From Botryobacter ruber (GTDB lineage: Bacteria; Bacteroidota; Bacteroidia; Cytophagales; Hymenobacteraceae), in contig NZ_QCZK02000024.1 in the NCBI RefSeq assembly GCF_003347595.2, positions 1 to 64,000 of the forward strand: a stretch of 64,000 bases of DNA, read 5' to 3'. Under the pieces are notes generated by a model. The model was not told where the DNA came from, made no database searches, and saw nothing but the letters and a program-made list of their open reading frames with translations. The translations under genes were made by a program, and so were the position numbers. The stretch's first letter is position 1; the number at the start of each line of letters is the position of its first letter. Of this stretch, positions 1 to 8,605 are shown piece after piece.

Positions 1-220
1 CCATTGTAAGAATACTCTTTAAGCTACCCGAAAGCAGCCAATGTGTCTGTCTGTCCCGACCCGTTTTCCTTTTCCTTAGAATTGACGCAGGTAATTTACC
101 CGCGCGGATTTTAATTTCGTCTCTTTCAATCTCTCAAAGAACCTGCAGAAGGACTTCCTCCTTCTCCTGTGCTACTGCTGTAGCTCGTGTTATTTTTTCC
201 GTTTCAGAACCTTCTGTTCT
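1..220 (-). other. 16S rRNA leader region; gene starts at or just beyond the left edge
   Basis: Read on the minus strand, this segment carries a GTTCTTTGA-type motif near 140 (a boxA-like antitermination site of Bacteroidota rRNA leaders) and ends in TTCTTACAATGG at positions 1-12. That is the sequence expected immediately before the AGAGTTTGATCC start of 16S rRNA. The mature 16S 5' end therefore lies within the first few bases of the window or just outside it. The four promoters at 229-627 read into this leader. The rRNA itself is not in the window, so the assignment rests on leader sequence recalled from the family and on the promoter array. Confidence 0.75.
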
Positions 221-228
221 GATTGGGG

Positions 229-261
229 TTGCAAAGGTAAGCAAACTTTTTAACTTTGCAA
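229..261 (-). promoter_or_regulatory. rRNA promoter copy 1 (nearest the gene)
   Basis: The minus strand has TACCTTTG at 239-232 and TTG at 261-259, separated by 19 bases. This matches the Bacteroidota housekeeping promoter (-7 TAnnTTTG, -33 TTG). It is the first of four tandem copies. Confidence 0.75.
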
Positions 262-337
262 TGCTTTTGAAAAACTTTTTTTTCTTTTCTGTTTCAGCTA
301 CCCTGCCGCCTGCTGTGCATTTTTCAGGAAGCGGAGG

Positions 338-368
338 CAAAGGTAAGCAGCTTTTTCCGACCTTCCAA
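338..368 (-). promoter_or_regulatory. rRNA promoter copy 2
   Basis: The minus strand has TACCTTTG at 345-338 and TTG at 368-366, separated by 20 bases. It is preceded by the same T-rich tract and the same TTTCAGCTA-like plus-strand sequence seen near the other copies. Confidence 0.7.
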
Positions 369-470
369 AAGAAATTCAATTTCTTTTTTTTACCTCTTTC
401 TGCTTCTGCTTTAGCTACTTACAGCTGTTAGCAAAACCTCTTTCTGGCCGCCTCCTGCTGAAACGGGTTA

Positions 471-500
471 CAAAGGTAAGCAGAACTTCTGAAGTTGCAA
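471..500 (-). promoter_or_regulatory. rRNA promoter copy 3
   Basis: The minus strand has TACCTTTG at 478-471 and TTG at 500-498, with a 19-base spacer. It is followed downstream by G/A-rich sequence like the other copies. Confidence 0.72.
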
Positions 501-597
501 GCAAAAGCAAAAAATAATTTCAAGCTTTTCGTTTTCATCATGCGCCGGTAGCCACTGCCTGGCTTCCGTTTCCCGCCGCTCGTTTGCGTTGGGAGTG

Positions 598-627
598 CAA
601 AGGTAGAAATTGTTTTTCGCTTTGCAA
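598..627 (-). promoter_or_regulatory. rRNA promoter copy 4 (farthest upstream)
   Basis: The minus strand has TACCTTTG at 605-598 and TTG at 627-625, with a 19-base spacer. The four -7 elements lie 106, 133 and 127 bp apart, so the array covers about 400 bp upstream of the 16S leader. Confidence 0.72.
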
Positions 628-686
628 GAGCTGTAGCTAACATTTTCCCGATTTTCAGGTAAAGTCCTCTGAACCAGCTGGATTAT

Positions 687-848
687 TTTGTCTGAACCGG
701 GATTCCCGCTGATTTTCCTGATGCACCTGATGTAGTTCGTTGACACTACTTCCTGCCCGGCAGTGGCAATAGTGGCAGGAGCAGTCAAGGAGCAGGGAAA
801 AGAAATCAATGAAATCAGATAAATCAGCGGGAATCCCGGTTCAGGCAA
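687..848. repeat. R2 repeat, inverted pair
   Basis: TTGTCTGAACCGGGATTCCC and following bases at 688-715 recur as the reverse complement at 821-848 with one mismatch, giving a 28-bp stem around a 105-base spacer. The TTTGTCTGAAC start is shared with copies at 51.2, 51.4, 51.8, 57.3-57.4 and 60.2 kb. The spacer holds an R1-like copy at 758-784. Confidence 0.8.
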
Positions 849-849
849 A

Positions 850-879
850 GCAGCAGAGGCTGTGGTGACAGGTGCAGTA
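850..879 (+). repeat. R1 dispersed intergenic repeat
   Basis: This copy matches the family core GGCTGTGGTGGCAGGTGCAG with an A at the second GTGG-GC position (GTGACAGG). It sits between the inverted R2 pair and kynU. A more degenerate copy lies at 758-784. Another R1 copy lies at 2285-2314 between kynU and the antiporter gene. Confidence 0.75.
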
Positions 880-983
880 ATTACTTGCAGCCATTTATCT
901 TGTCAGATCTCACCTTATTTTGCCATCTTAGCGCTCTCATGCGTATGGTGCAGAGGAAGCACCATTTTAATCCGCTACACCAC

Positions 984-2258
984 ATGAACTACCAGAATTC
1001 ACTCGCCTTTGCCCAGCAGCAGGACCAGCTGGATCCGCTGCAGCACTATAAAAGCCGCTTTTATGCACCACAACTTAAAGGCCAGGATGCTATCTACTTT
1101 TGCGGAAACTCCTTAGGCCTCCAACCCAAATCGGCACAGGCTTACCTGGACCACGAAATGCAGAACTGGGCCGACTTTGCTGTTGAAGGCCATTTTAAAG
1201 GCGATACGCCCTGGTTCAGTTATCATGAACTTCTTGCAGCAGCTACTGCCCGTGTAGTGGGAGCTAACCCTGCAGAGGTAGTGGTGATGAACCAGCTTAC
1301 CGTAAACCTGCACCTGATGCTGGTGTCGTTTTACAGGCCGCAGGGCAAACGGTATAAGATTATTACCGAAGGCGGGGCTTTTCCGTCTGACCAATATGCC
1401 CTGGAGTCGCAGACACGGTTTCATGGCTACAATCCGGATGATGCCATTATCGAACTATTCCCGCGCGAGGGGGAGCACACGTTGCGCACCGAAGATATTA
1501 TCCAAAGCATAAACAGCCATGCCGATGAGCTGGCGCTTGTGATGATGGGCGGCATTAACTACTACACCGGTCAGTTGTTCGATATGGCAGCCATCACAGC
1601 GGCAGGGCATGCAGCTGGTGCCTTAGTGGGCTTCGACCTGGCGCATGCGGCGGGCAATGTGGTGATGCAGCTGCACCAGTGGGAGGTGGACTTTGCGGTT
1701 TGGTGTAGTTATAAATACCTGAACTCCGGTCCGGGTGGCACATCCGGAGTGTTTGTGCACGAGCGCCATGGCAACAATCCCGACATTCCACGTTTTGCAG
1801 GCTGGTGGGGACACGATGCCTCTGTCCGGTTTCAGATGAAAAAAGGATTTATCCCGATGCCCGGAGCTGCAGGCTGGCAACTGAGTAACGCCCAGATTCT
1901 GCCGATGGCCGTACATCGCGCTTCGCTCGAGCTGTTTGACGAGGCCGGTATAGCCAACCTGCGCCAGAAAAGCGAAAAACTGACAGGTTTCCTGGAGTTT
2001 CTGATAGATGACCTGCAGGTAAACAAAAATACGCTGGAGGTAATAACGCCACGCGACCCGGCGGCACGCGGATGTCAGCTCTCGATGCTCGTGAAGCAGA
2101 ACGCCCGCCTGCTTTTCGATAAACTGACAGAAGCCGGCATCATCGTCGATTTTCGTGAACCTAACGTTATTCGGGTCGCTCCTACCCCGCTTTACAATAC
2201 CTTTGAGGAAGTTTTCCGCTTTGCTGAAGTGCTGCGCCAGTGCCTGACTACCCGCTAA
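984..2258 (+). CDS. kynU: Kynureninase
   Basis: This PLP enzyme cleaves kynurenine or 3-hydroxykynurenine to anthranilate or 3-hydroxyanthranilate plus alanine in the cytosolic tryptophan-to-NAD route. The protein is 424 residues with the kynureninase hallmarks: the YFCGNSLGLQP opening (about residues 38-48), the DLAHAAGN segment, and the PLP lysine in SYKYLNSGPGG (K244). It ends in a FREPNVIRVAPTPLYN substrate-site segment. I chose the ATG at 984 because the frame is open back to 885 but the extra 33 residues do not resemble the family, and 424 residues is the usual length. kmo lies 2.2 kb downstream on the same strand and the dioxygenase gene lies at 33.0 kb. Together they cover three consecutive steps. 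Confidence 0.95.
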   Translation: MNYQNSLAFAQQQDQLDPLQHYKSRFYAPQLKGQDAIYFCGNSLGLQPKSAQAYLDHEMQNWADFAVEGHFKGDTPWFSYHELLAAATARVVGANPAEVVVMNQLTVNLHLMLVSFYRPQGKRYKIITEGGAFPSDQYALESQTRFHGYNPDDAIIELFPREGEHTLRTEDIIQSINSHADELALVMMGGINYYTGQLFDMAAITAAGHAAGALVGFDLAHAAGNVVMQLHQWEVDFAVWCSYKYLNSGPGGTSGVFVHERHGNNPDIPRFAGWWGHDASVRFQMKKGFIPMPGAAGWQLSNAQILPMAVHRASLELFDEAGIANLRQKSEKLTGFLEFLIDDLQVNKNTLEVITPRDPAARGCQLSMLVKQNARLLFDKLTEAGIIVDFREPNVIRVAPTPLYNTFEEVFRFAEVLRQCLTTR

Positions 2259-2284
2259 CGTCCCTCCTTCCCAGGCATTTAAGG

Positions 2285-2314
2285 TGCAGTGGCTGTGGTG
2301 GCGGGCGCAGCAGA
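2285..2314 (+). repeat. R1 dispersed intergenic repeat
   Basis: A close match to the R1 core (GGCTGTGGTGGCGGGCGCAG) lies 27 bp after the kynU stop. The rest of the 254-bp gap to the antiporter gene holds no ORF. It has a weak stem (ACAGGCG at 2427-2433 with CGCCTGT at 2487-2493) that I could not assign to a riboswitch class. Confidence 0.75.
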
Positions 2315-2512
2315 ATTTATGAGCGACAGGAATGCCTGGGTGGCGACATGCAAAACAGTTGATGCCGGGAAATCAGCCCGACACCAATCATCCGGAAAAG
2401 AACTGCTAATATCCGGGAAAGACGAAACAGGCGAAACCTACGTATGAAGCCCTACCGGCGGAACTGGTTCGCAACATGACAACCTCCGCCTGTCTTTAAC
2501 GGCGCTATTACA

Positions 2513-3796
2513 ATGGATAATTATATCGTACAACTCACTATTATAGGAGTTGCTGCCCTTTCCATGGCCTGGATACCCGCCATCATGGAAAGAACATTTG
2601 TTTCGTACCCTATCCTGTTTTTGCTGGCAGGTGTGGCGATTTACCTGTTGCCCTTACGGCTTGCCGATCCGGATCCTATCTGGCAGGAAGATTACGTTGT
2701 CAGGCTTACGGAGCTGAGTGTGATTATTTCACTGATGGGCACCGGCCTGAAAATCAGGCGCAGGTTTAGCTGGAAAAACTGGCAGATCCCCTTGCGCCTG
2801 GTGTCGGTAACCATGTTGTTATGTATCGGTATTCTGGCCTTGGTAGGGTGGCACTTCCTGGGAATGACTGTGGCGGGCGCTGTGTTGCTTGGCGCCGTAC
2901 TGGCGCCCACCGACCCGGTGCTGGCGGAACAGGTACAGGTTGGTCCGCCACACGATAAAGAAGAAGACGATGTGCGCTTTTCGTTAACAGCAGAGGCCGG
3001 CCTGAACGACGGTACCGCTTTCCCCTTTACCTGGCTGGCCGTGGTGCTGGCGGTGGCGGCCCAGAATAACAGCGACTGGCTTGGCGAGTGGGTCGTGCGC
3101 GATTTGCTTTACAGGGTAGCAGCCGGTGTCGGCATTGGTTACCTGCTCGGGCGGCTGCTGGCTTACCTCATTTTTTTCCTGCCCCGTAAATCGAGCTTTC
3201 CACGGGCTACAGACGGTTTCCTGGCTTTATCGGCCACGCTGGTATCGTATGGGGTAACGGAACTGCTGCACGGCTACGGTTTTATTGCCGTTTTTGTAAC
3301 GGCGCTTACCATGAGCAGCTACGAAGAAGAAGATTACTACCACACCGAAATGCACGACTTTGTAAACCAGGTGGAGCGCATCATTATGGTTATCCTGCTC
3401 ATGCTCTTTGGAGGAAGTTTGGTGACCGGGGTGCTGGAGTACCTGACCTGGCAGGGCGCACTGGCCGGACTGGTCTTCCTGTTTCTGATCAGGCCGGCCA
3501 GTGCGCTTATCGGGCTGATCGGGGTCGACTGCTCGCTGAAAGAGAAGCTGGGGATCAGTTTTTTCGGGATAAGAGGGATCGGCTCTTTCTTTTACCTGTC
3601 TTTCGCGCTGGATAAGATTAATTTTGTTGATGCCAACCAATTGTGGGCGGTAGTTAGCTTTATTGTCATGACCTCTATTGTTTTACACGGCGTAACCGCC
3701 AGCAGGGCGATGCAATATCTTGATACTGCCCGGAAGCAGCAACCGGAAGTAAAAGAGGAGCAGCAAAGTCTAAAAAGCAGCCCCAACGACCGGTAA
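2513..3796 (+). CDS. Na+/H+ antiporter, CPA1/NhaP type
   Basis: This is a 427-residue inner membrane protein with about 11-12 hydrophobic segments. It exchanges protons for Na+ or K+ across the cytoplasmic membrane. The CPA1 ion-binding segments are clear: APTDPVLA near residues 131-138 and the EAGLNDG motif near 160-166. The tail after about residue 400 is short, charged and Q/E-rich, without a TrkA-C or cNMP domain. The gene is 31 bp upstream of alkB on the same strand, so co-transcription is likely. Ion preference cannot be read from the sequence. Confidence 0.88.
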   Translation: MDNYIVQLTIIGVAALSMAWIPAIMERTFVSYPILFLLAGVAIYLLPLRLADPDPIWQEDYVVRLTELSVIISLMGTGLKIRRRFSWKNWQIPLRLVSVTMLLCIGILALVGWHFLGMTVAGAVLLGAVLAPTDPVLAEQVQVGPPHDKEEDDVRFSLTAEAGLNDGTAFPFTWLAVVLAVAAQNNSDWLGEWVVRDLLYRVAAGVGIGYLLGRLLAYLIFFLPRKSSFPRATDGFLALSATLVSYGVTELLHGYGFIAVFVTALTMSSYEEEDYYHTEMHDFVNQVERIIMVILLMLFGGSLVTGVLEYLTWQGALAGLVFLFLIRPASALIGLIGVDCSLKEKLGISFFGIRGIGSFFYLSFALDKINFVDANQLWAVVSFIVMTSIVLHGVTASRAMQYLDTARKQQPEVKEEQQSLKSSPNDR

Positions 3797-3827
3797 CATA
3801 TCACCCAACATCATTAACCACACACGG

Positions 3828-4421
3828 ATGCCCTTAGCAGGTGATTTTGAAAAGCTGGCGATGCCCGATGCCGAGGTATATTTTGCCCCGCATTTCTTCG
3901 GTGCTACACAAAGTGAGCTCTATTTTCAGGAGCTGCTGCAGCAAATAAACTGGAAACAGGAAAGCATCAAACTTTTTGGCAAAGAAACCGCCATGCCGCG
4001 CCTTACCGCCTGGTACGGCGACAAAGCCTACACCTATTCCGGCCTGCAAAACAAGCCTGCTCCCTGGATTCCGGTACTGCAGCAACTGAAAGAGCAGGTA
4101 GAGCAGGCAACCGGCCACACCTACAACAGCGTGCTGCTCAACCTCTACCGCAGCGGCCACGACAGCATGGGCTGGCACTCCGACGACGAGCCGGAACTGG
4201 GGCAGGAACCTGTTATTGCCTCGCTTAGTTTTGGAGGCGAACGCCGCTTTGCCTTCCGCCACCGCTTCCGGAAAGATGTAGCACCCGTCCGACTGACACT
4301 GCCTTCCGGAAGTTTGCTGCTCATGCAGGGGCCAACACAGCACTTCTGGCAGCACAGCATCCCGAAAACAGCAAAAACCGTACAACCCCGCATCAACCTC
4401 ACCTTCCGGCAGGTATTATAA
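3828..4421 (+). CDS. alkB: AlkB-like Fe(II)/2-oxoglutarate dioxygenase
   Basis: This enzyme oxidatively removes N-alkyl lesions such as 1-methyladenine and 3-methylcytosine from nucleic acids. The 197-residue protein has the complete active site: the iron ligands H117 and D119 in GWHSDDE, H176 in WQHSIPK, and the 2-oxoglutarate arginines R188 and R194 in RINLTFR. It resembles the short ALKBH2-like bacterial group (MPRLTAWYGD, YNSVLLNLYRSG) more than E. coli AlkB. It is placed between the antiporter gene (31 bp) and kmo (73 bp), on the same strand as both. No Ada-type regulator is present here. Confidence 0.93.
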   Translation: MPLAGDFEKLAMPDAEVYFAPHFFGATQSELYFQELLQQINWKQESIKLFGKETAMPRLTAWYGDKAYTYSGLQNKPAPWIPVLQQLKEQVEQATGHTYNSVLLNLYRSGHDSMGWHSDDEPELGQEPVIASLSFGGERRFAFRHRFRKDVAPVRLTLPSGSLLLMQGPTQHFWQHSIPKTAKTVQPRINLTFRQVL

Positions 4422-4494
4422 CAGCTGCTTTTGGGGTTGTCATTGCCAAAACTTACCTGTTACTTTACAGCCACAAGGGAGTTTGCCTTTCATT

Positions 4495-5871
4495 ATGACG
4501 GATAAAAAGAACATTGCCATTATCGGAGCCGGTCTGGTTGGGTCGCTGCTTTCGCTGTACCTGTCCAGGCGGGGCCATAAAGTTGACCTGTACGAGCGCC
4601 GCCCGGATTTAAGAAAGATAACCGTAGATGGCGGCCGCTCCATTAACCTCGCCCTCAGCGACCGGGGCTGGCGCGCCCTGCGCGGCATTGGCATTGAAGA
4701 GCAGGTGCGCAAGGTGGCGGTGCCCATGCACGGCCGCATGATGCACGACGAACAAGGCAAGCTCTCGTTTCTGCCCTACGGCAAAGAAGGACAATATATT
4801 TACTCTGTCTCCAGGGCGGGTCTGAACATGGCGCTGATGAACCTGTCGGAGCCCGACCCCAACATCAACTTCCACTTTAACGAGCAGCTCCTGGACCTGG
4901 ACCTGCGCAAACACGAAGCGCTGCTGCGAAACACGGAAACACAGGAACAGACCAAACTCAAACCGGATTTACTTTTCGGTGCCGACGGCGCCTTCTCGAT
5001 GGTGCGCCTGGCCATGCAGAAAACGGAGCTCTATAACTATTCGCAAAGCTACCTGGAGTACGGCTACAAAGAACTGACCATTCCGGCAACAGCAGACGGT
5101 GGTTGGGCACTCGAAAAAAATGCGCTGCACATCTGGCCGCGTGGCAACTACATGATGATTGCCCTGCCCAACATCGACGGCAGCTTTACCTGCACCCTCT
5201 TTTTCCCTTATAAAGGCGAAGCGTCTTTTGCCTCGCTCACCACAGAGGCGCAGCTGCTGGAGTTCTTCGGGCGTGTGTTTCCGGATGCGGTGCCATTGAT
5301 GCCCGGCCTGGCAGAAGAGTTTTTTGAAAACCCGGTTGGTTCGCTGGTAACCATCAAGTGCTTCCCGTGGTCGTACGGGGGCAACACCTTATTGATCGGC
5401 GATGCGGCCCATGCCGTTGTTCCTTTCTACGGGCAGGGCATGAACGCCGGCTTCGAAGACATCACCGTACTGGACCAACTGCTGGATACCTTCGATGGCG
5501 ACTGGCAACAACTCTTCGAAACCTTTGAGCAGAAACGTAAACCCGATGCCGATGCCATTGCCGATCTGGCGGTAGAAAACTTCATCGAAATGCGCGACAA
5601 GGTAGCCGATCCGCGTTTCCTGCTCCGCAAAAAAATAGAAGCTAAAATAAACGAGCAGTACCCCGGCAAATGGATTCCGCTTTACTCGATGGTCACCTTC
5701 TCCGACTACCCCTACTCCTACGCCCTGGAAACAGGCCGCATCCAGGACAAGATCATGCGCAAGGTAATGAAGCACATTAAATCGGTGGACGATTATAGCA
5801 AGCCTGAAGTGCAGCAGCTCCTGGAGAAACAGCTTATCCAAAAGGAAAAGCTAAAACCTTACCGGGCGTAA
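4495..5871 (+). CDS. kmo: Kynurenine 3-monooxygenase
   Basis: This FAD/NADPH hydroxylase turns L-kynurenine into 3-hydroxykynurenine, the step before kynureninase in de novo NAD synthesis. The 458-residue protein opens with a Rossmann FAD site (IIGAGLVGSLLSLYLSRRG, then the acidic E in YERR). It has the KMO-typical GGRSINLALSDRGW segment and the second FAD motif GDAAHAVVPFYGQGMNAGFED at about 300-320. The ATG at 4495 gives a start four codons inside the longest frame and places MTDKKNIAI directly before the first strand. It follows alkB by 73 bp and is probably the last gene of the antiporter-alkB-kmo run. An R1 cluster follows. Confidence 0.95.
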   Translation: MTDKKNIAIIGAGLVGSLLSLYLSRRGHKVDLYERRPDLRKITVDGGRSINLALSDRGWRALRGIGIEEQVRKVAVPMHGRMMHDEQGKLSFLPYGKEGQYIYSVSRAGLNMALMNLSEPDPNINFHFNEQLLDLDLRKHEALLRNTETQEQTKLKPDLLFGADGAFSMVRLAMQKTELYNYSQSYLEYGYKELTIPATADGGWALEKNALHIWPRGNYMMIALPNIDGSFTCTLFFPYKGEASFASLTTEAQLLEFFGRVFPDAVPLMPGLAEEFFENPVGSLVTIKCFPWSYGGNTLLIGDAAHAVVPFYGQGMNAGFEDITVLDQLLDTFDGDWQQLFETFEQKRKPDADAIADLAVENFIEMRDKVADPRFLLRKKIEAKINEQYPGKWIPLYSMVTFSDYPYSYALETGRIQDKIMRKVMKHIKSVDDYSKPEVQQLLEKQLIQKEKLKPYRA

Positions 5872-5903
5872 CCGCCAACACAAGTATCTAAGTCACACTT
5901 TCA

Positions 5904-6059
5904 GGAGCAGAGGCTGTGGTGGCCGGTGCAGCAGCGTTTAAAAACTTTTCTGCTGCAGCCACCACTCCTTCTGCTCCTGAAATGCTCTGAAAAATACGGC
6001 AAAGGAAGCAGTTACAGCCTCGTTTTTTCTGCTGCACCGGCCACCACTCCCGCTGCTCC
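5904..6059. repeat. R1 cluster: one plus and two minus copies
   Basis: Three R1 copies lie between kmo and the DUF4168 gene: plus at 5904-5934, minus at 5950-5980 and minus at 6029-6059. The first two form a head-to-head pair separated by a short T/A-rich loop and could fold as a long hairpin after the kmo stop. The rest of the 396-bp gap (6060-6267) is AT-rich and probably holds the promoter of the next gene. Confidence 0.75.
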
Positions 6060-6267
6060 CGTTCCGGCTTTTGCTGCCGAAAAATTCTGCGCATCCACCT
6101 GAAGGCTGTTGTACAATTTTGCCCTTACCCGGGGCCGCTAAAACAACAACTAATTTATACAAAATCAGTATAGTTATTAAGGCGGCACAACAACTATCGC
6201 CTTAATAAAATCTATTTTTTACCACATAACTTCATTGTTATTTTCTATAACCAAATTCCGGAATATC

Positions 6268-6774
6268 ATGAAAAATATAAATAAACTAAAGGAGATAATT
6301 GTAGCCGCATGTATGGTGTGCCTGGTAAGCTTTACAAACAGTGTTTTTGCACAGGAGGCAACACCGCCGGAGACAGAACAGCAACAACCTTTGGCAGCCT
6401 TTACCGATGCTGAACTGCAGCAGTTTATCGATGCCAATGGCAGGCTGATGGTAGTACAGGAAGAGAGTGAAAAGCTGATGTTGTCTATCTTAGTAGAAGA
6501 GAAACTTGATATAAATAAATTTAATGAACTGGCCGTTGCGTACCAGAACCACAAATTCGATGAGGCAGACGCTACACCCGAAGAAAAAGCCGCTTTTAAC
6601 AAAATAGCGCAACGCTTAATGGAACTTCAGCCTGTTGTACAGAAAGGCGTACAGGAAGCCATCGAAAAAGATGGCATGTCGCTGGATAAATACGAAAAGA
6701 TCATGATCGCTTACCAGGAAAGCCCTGTGATACAGGCCCGGATACGGAGCATGATAGCTGTAGCTGACGAATAA
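6268..6774 (+). CDS. Secreted DUF4168 protein
   Basis: This is a 168-residue protein of unknown function. It has a signal peptide ending VFAQ (about residue 27), an acidic linker, and an alpha-helical region with the DUF4168 pattern: FTDAELQQFIDANGRLMVVQ, later MSLDKYEKIMIAYQESPVIQARI. The product is expected in the periplasm. I took the ATG at 6268 because it directly precedes a typical MKN..K..K n-region. The frame is open a further 11 codons upstream, but those residues would spoil the signal peptide. It is followed by a strong terminator shared with the convergent gene at 6856. Confidence 0.8.
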   Translation: MKNINKLKEIIVAACMVCLVSFTNSVFAQEATPPETEQQQPLAAFTDAELQQFIDANGRLMVVQEESEKLMLSILVEEKLDINKFNELAVAYQNHKFDEADATPEEKAAFNKIAQRLMELQPVVQKGVQEAIEKDGMSLDKYEKIMIAYQESPVIQARIRSMIAVADE

Positions 6775-6800
6775 GAAACAATCGGGCTGACAATGAAAAA

Positions 6801-6835
6801 GCCTCACGCCCGGTACCGGTGCGTGAGGCTTTTTT
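6801..6835. terminator. Bidirectional terminator
   Basis: GCCTCACGC (6801-6809) pairs with GCGTGAGGC (6821-6829) around a palindromic CCGGTACCGG loop. A-tract before and T-tract after suit both convergent genes. Confidence 0.85.
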
Positions 6836-6855
6836 ATGTAAAGGTGATGCTGCTT

Positions 6856-8382
6856 TTAGTTTTGAGCAAACTCCACAATTTTAAAGGTTTTGGAACGCTT
6901 GTCGTAATAGCCGTAATGCAGCTTGTTACCATAGCGGTAGCGGGTTCTTACTTCCGGCATCGGCTTCAGTTCTTCTTCGTATTTCTCAACCTTGTCCTCG
7001 ATCAGACCATCTTCGCCCGTCTCTACTTTGGCAAGGGACTTACTATCAAGTACCGCTCTGAAATACGTGCTGATGCCCTGGTCAGCCGAAGCACCGGAAC
7101 CGCTGTTCCGGAACGGATCGTACACGCCGTAGTAGTACCCCGGAAAAGCGCCGTAGCTGTACGGCAGGCTATAAGCAGGCACCCAGCGCCCCGGAATCAT
7201 CATTAATCCACGGGAGGTGCTCACGTAGCGGTCGGGTGTGCGTACCATCCGCGACGGATCGCCATTACGCTGCGTTTGCGGCGGCTCATACGAACCAATG
7301 GTCAGCTGGATGGTGCTGTCGCTGAAAGCATCTACGGTAATGGCCGGTACACCGCTGGCCAGGTTTTTCATCACTTTAGAGGTTTTCTCCAGCACCTTGG
7401 TATCCGAAGAGAACAGCCCTTTCACACCGCGCTGATACACCGGTGTGGCTTTAATGGCGATCTCTTCTTCAGCCGTATAGCTATATTCTTTCAGCGGTTG
7501 CAGGGTGTTGAAATCGTACGCCGTCAGGTTCAGCTGCTCTTTGTCCATCAGCACCCGGAACAGCCGGCCCTGGTGCAGGAACGAATTAAACCCAAGGCTG
7601 CCTTTTTGCTCGATGGCCGGTAGCGCCCGGTAAGCGGATTGGCCCGTGTTCCAGTCCAGTGTCAGGATTTCGGTGGTTGTTTTGTTGCCTTCTCCTCGCA
7701 GGTAATAGCCGTCGAAGATCATGAAGATCTTATCGCCGTTGGTGTACATCTTGCTGCGGTGGTGGCCCGTGAACACATTGCGCTCCAGGTCAGGATGCAC
7801 GAATATCAGCTGGCTTTCCCGCTCCATGCGCTGGCGCGTCTTGGGCATGTTGTTGACAAAGGTTTTCTTCTCGAGCCGGGCCTCGCCCTCCCCGTTGTCG
7901 CGGTGCAGGATCAGGTTACCTTTTCTATCGGAAAACAGCATGTACAGGTGGCTGGCATCGGCAAATCCGCCCATGAACTCTTCGCCCCGGCCTTTTACCA
8001 CCTCAATGTCCTGCAAACTGCGGAACGCACCGGTATTTCGGCTGATGGCAAACGGGCGCACATACTCGCGGCGGCCATTTATATAGCGGCTATAGAAAAC
8101 AAATTCGTCCGGCGTAACCCGTGAACCAAAAATCTGCGGCTGCTGGCTGTAACGGTACGGTATTTCATGCGAGGCGATTACTTCGCCGGTAGGAGAAATT
8201 ACATTAAAATAAAGCTTATTGCTCTGGTAGGAGTAAATACAAACGTTGCCGTCGCCATCCGCCACCGACACCATATCTTCGGCACGTCGCACGGGCAGCT
8301 CTACATTTGCAAACTCCTGCTGGGCGCTTGCTTCTAAAGCAACCGCACCCATTAGAAACATGATTAAAAGGAACTTGCGCAT
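6856..8382 (-). CDS. Secreted protein of unknown function
   Basis: This is a 508-residue protein starting with a signal peptide (MRKFLLIMFLMGAVALEASAQ). I do not recognise a family. The middle shows repeated short beta-strand patterns (VCIYSYQSNKLYFNVISPTG, FVFYSRYING, LYMLFSDRKGNLILH) that suggest a beta-propeller-like fold. Near residues 405-430 there is a Y/G/P-rich stretch (YSYGAFPGYYYGVYDPF). The C-terminus is KFKIVEFAQN-like and lacks a T9SS domain. It likely sits in the periplasm or on the outer membrane. It is convergent with the DUF4168 gene and stands alone on its strand. Confidence 0.75.
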   Translation of the reverse strand: MRKFLLIMFLMGAVALEASAQQEFANVELPVRRAEDMVSVADGDGNVCIYSYQSNKLYFNVISPTGEVIASHEIPYRYSQQPQIFGSRVTPDEFVFYSRYINGRREYVRPFAISRNTGAFRSLQDIEVVKGRGEEFMGGFADASHLYMLFSDRKGNLILHRDNGEGEARLEKKTFVNNMPKTRQRMERESQLIFVHPDLERNVFTGHHRSKMYTNGDKIFMIFDGYYLRGEGNKTTTEILTLDWNTGQSAYRALPAIEQKGSLGFNSFLHQGRLFRVLMDKEQLNLTAYDFNTLQPLKEYSYTAEEEIAIKATPVYQRGVKGLFSSDTKVLEKTSKVMKNLASGVPAITVDAFSDSTIQLTIGSYEPPQTQRNGDPSRMVRTPDRYVSTSRGLMMIPGRWVPAYSLPYSYGAFPGYYYGVYDPFRNSGSGASADQGISTYFRAVLDSKSLAKVETGEDGLIEDKVEKYEEELKPMPEVRTRYRYGNKLHYGYYDKRSKTFKIVEFAQN

Positions 8383-8548
8383 TAATTTTATCTGATTATT
8401 TTAATTGTTTAACGTGCAAATTTCCGGCCAAAGTATACAAACAATCATTCGTTTCATAGCAACCGTCATTTTTCTTTTGATAAGAGTAGCATTTCATATC
8501 GAACAAACCCTATTTTGCCACTTTAGGTACACAAGCTGTTATAATAAG

Positions 8549-8580
8549 AAAGAGGCTGCCCCGTATCCAGAACAACCTCT
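8549..8580 (-). terminator. Probable terminator of asnS
   Basis: On the minus strand a GAGGTTG/CAGCCTC stem is followed by TTTCTTATT, 26 bp after the asnS stop. The stem is short and contains one G-U pair. The rest of the gap 8383-8605 holds no supported gene. Confidence 0.4.
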
Positions 8581-8605
8581 CTTATCTTACCAGATTTAGC
8601 CGCTG

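Noticed and set aside
2420..2497. A possible riboswitch upstream of the antiporter gene
   Set aside because: A 7-bp stem (ACAGGCG/CGCCTGT) can be drawn, but the conserved bases of ydaO, GEMM or other classes I know are not there.
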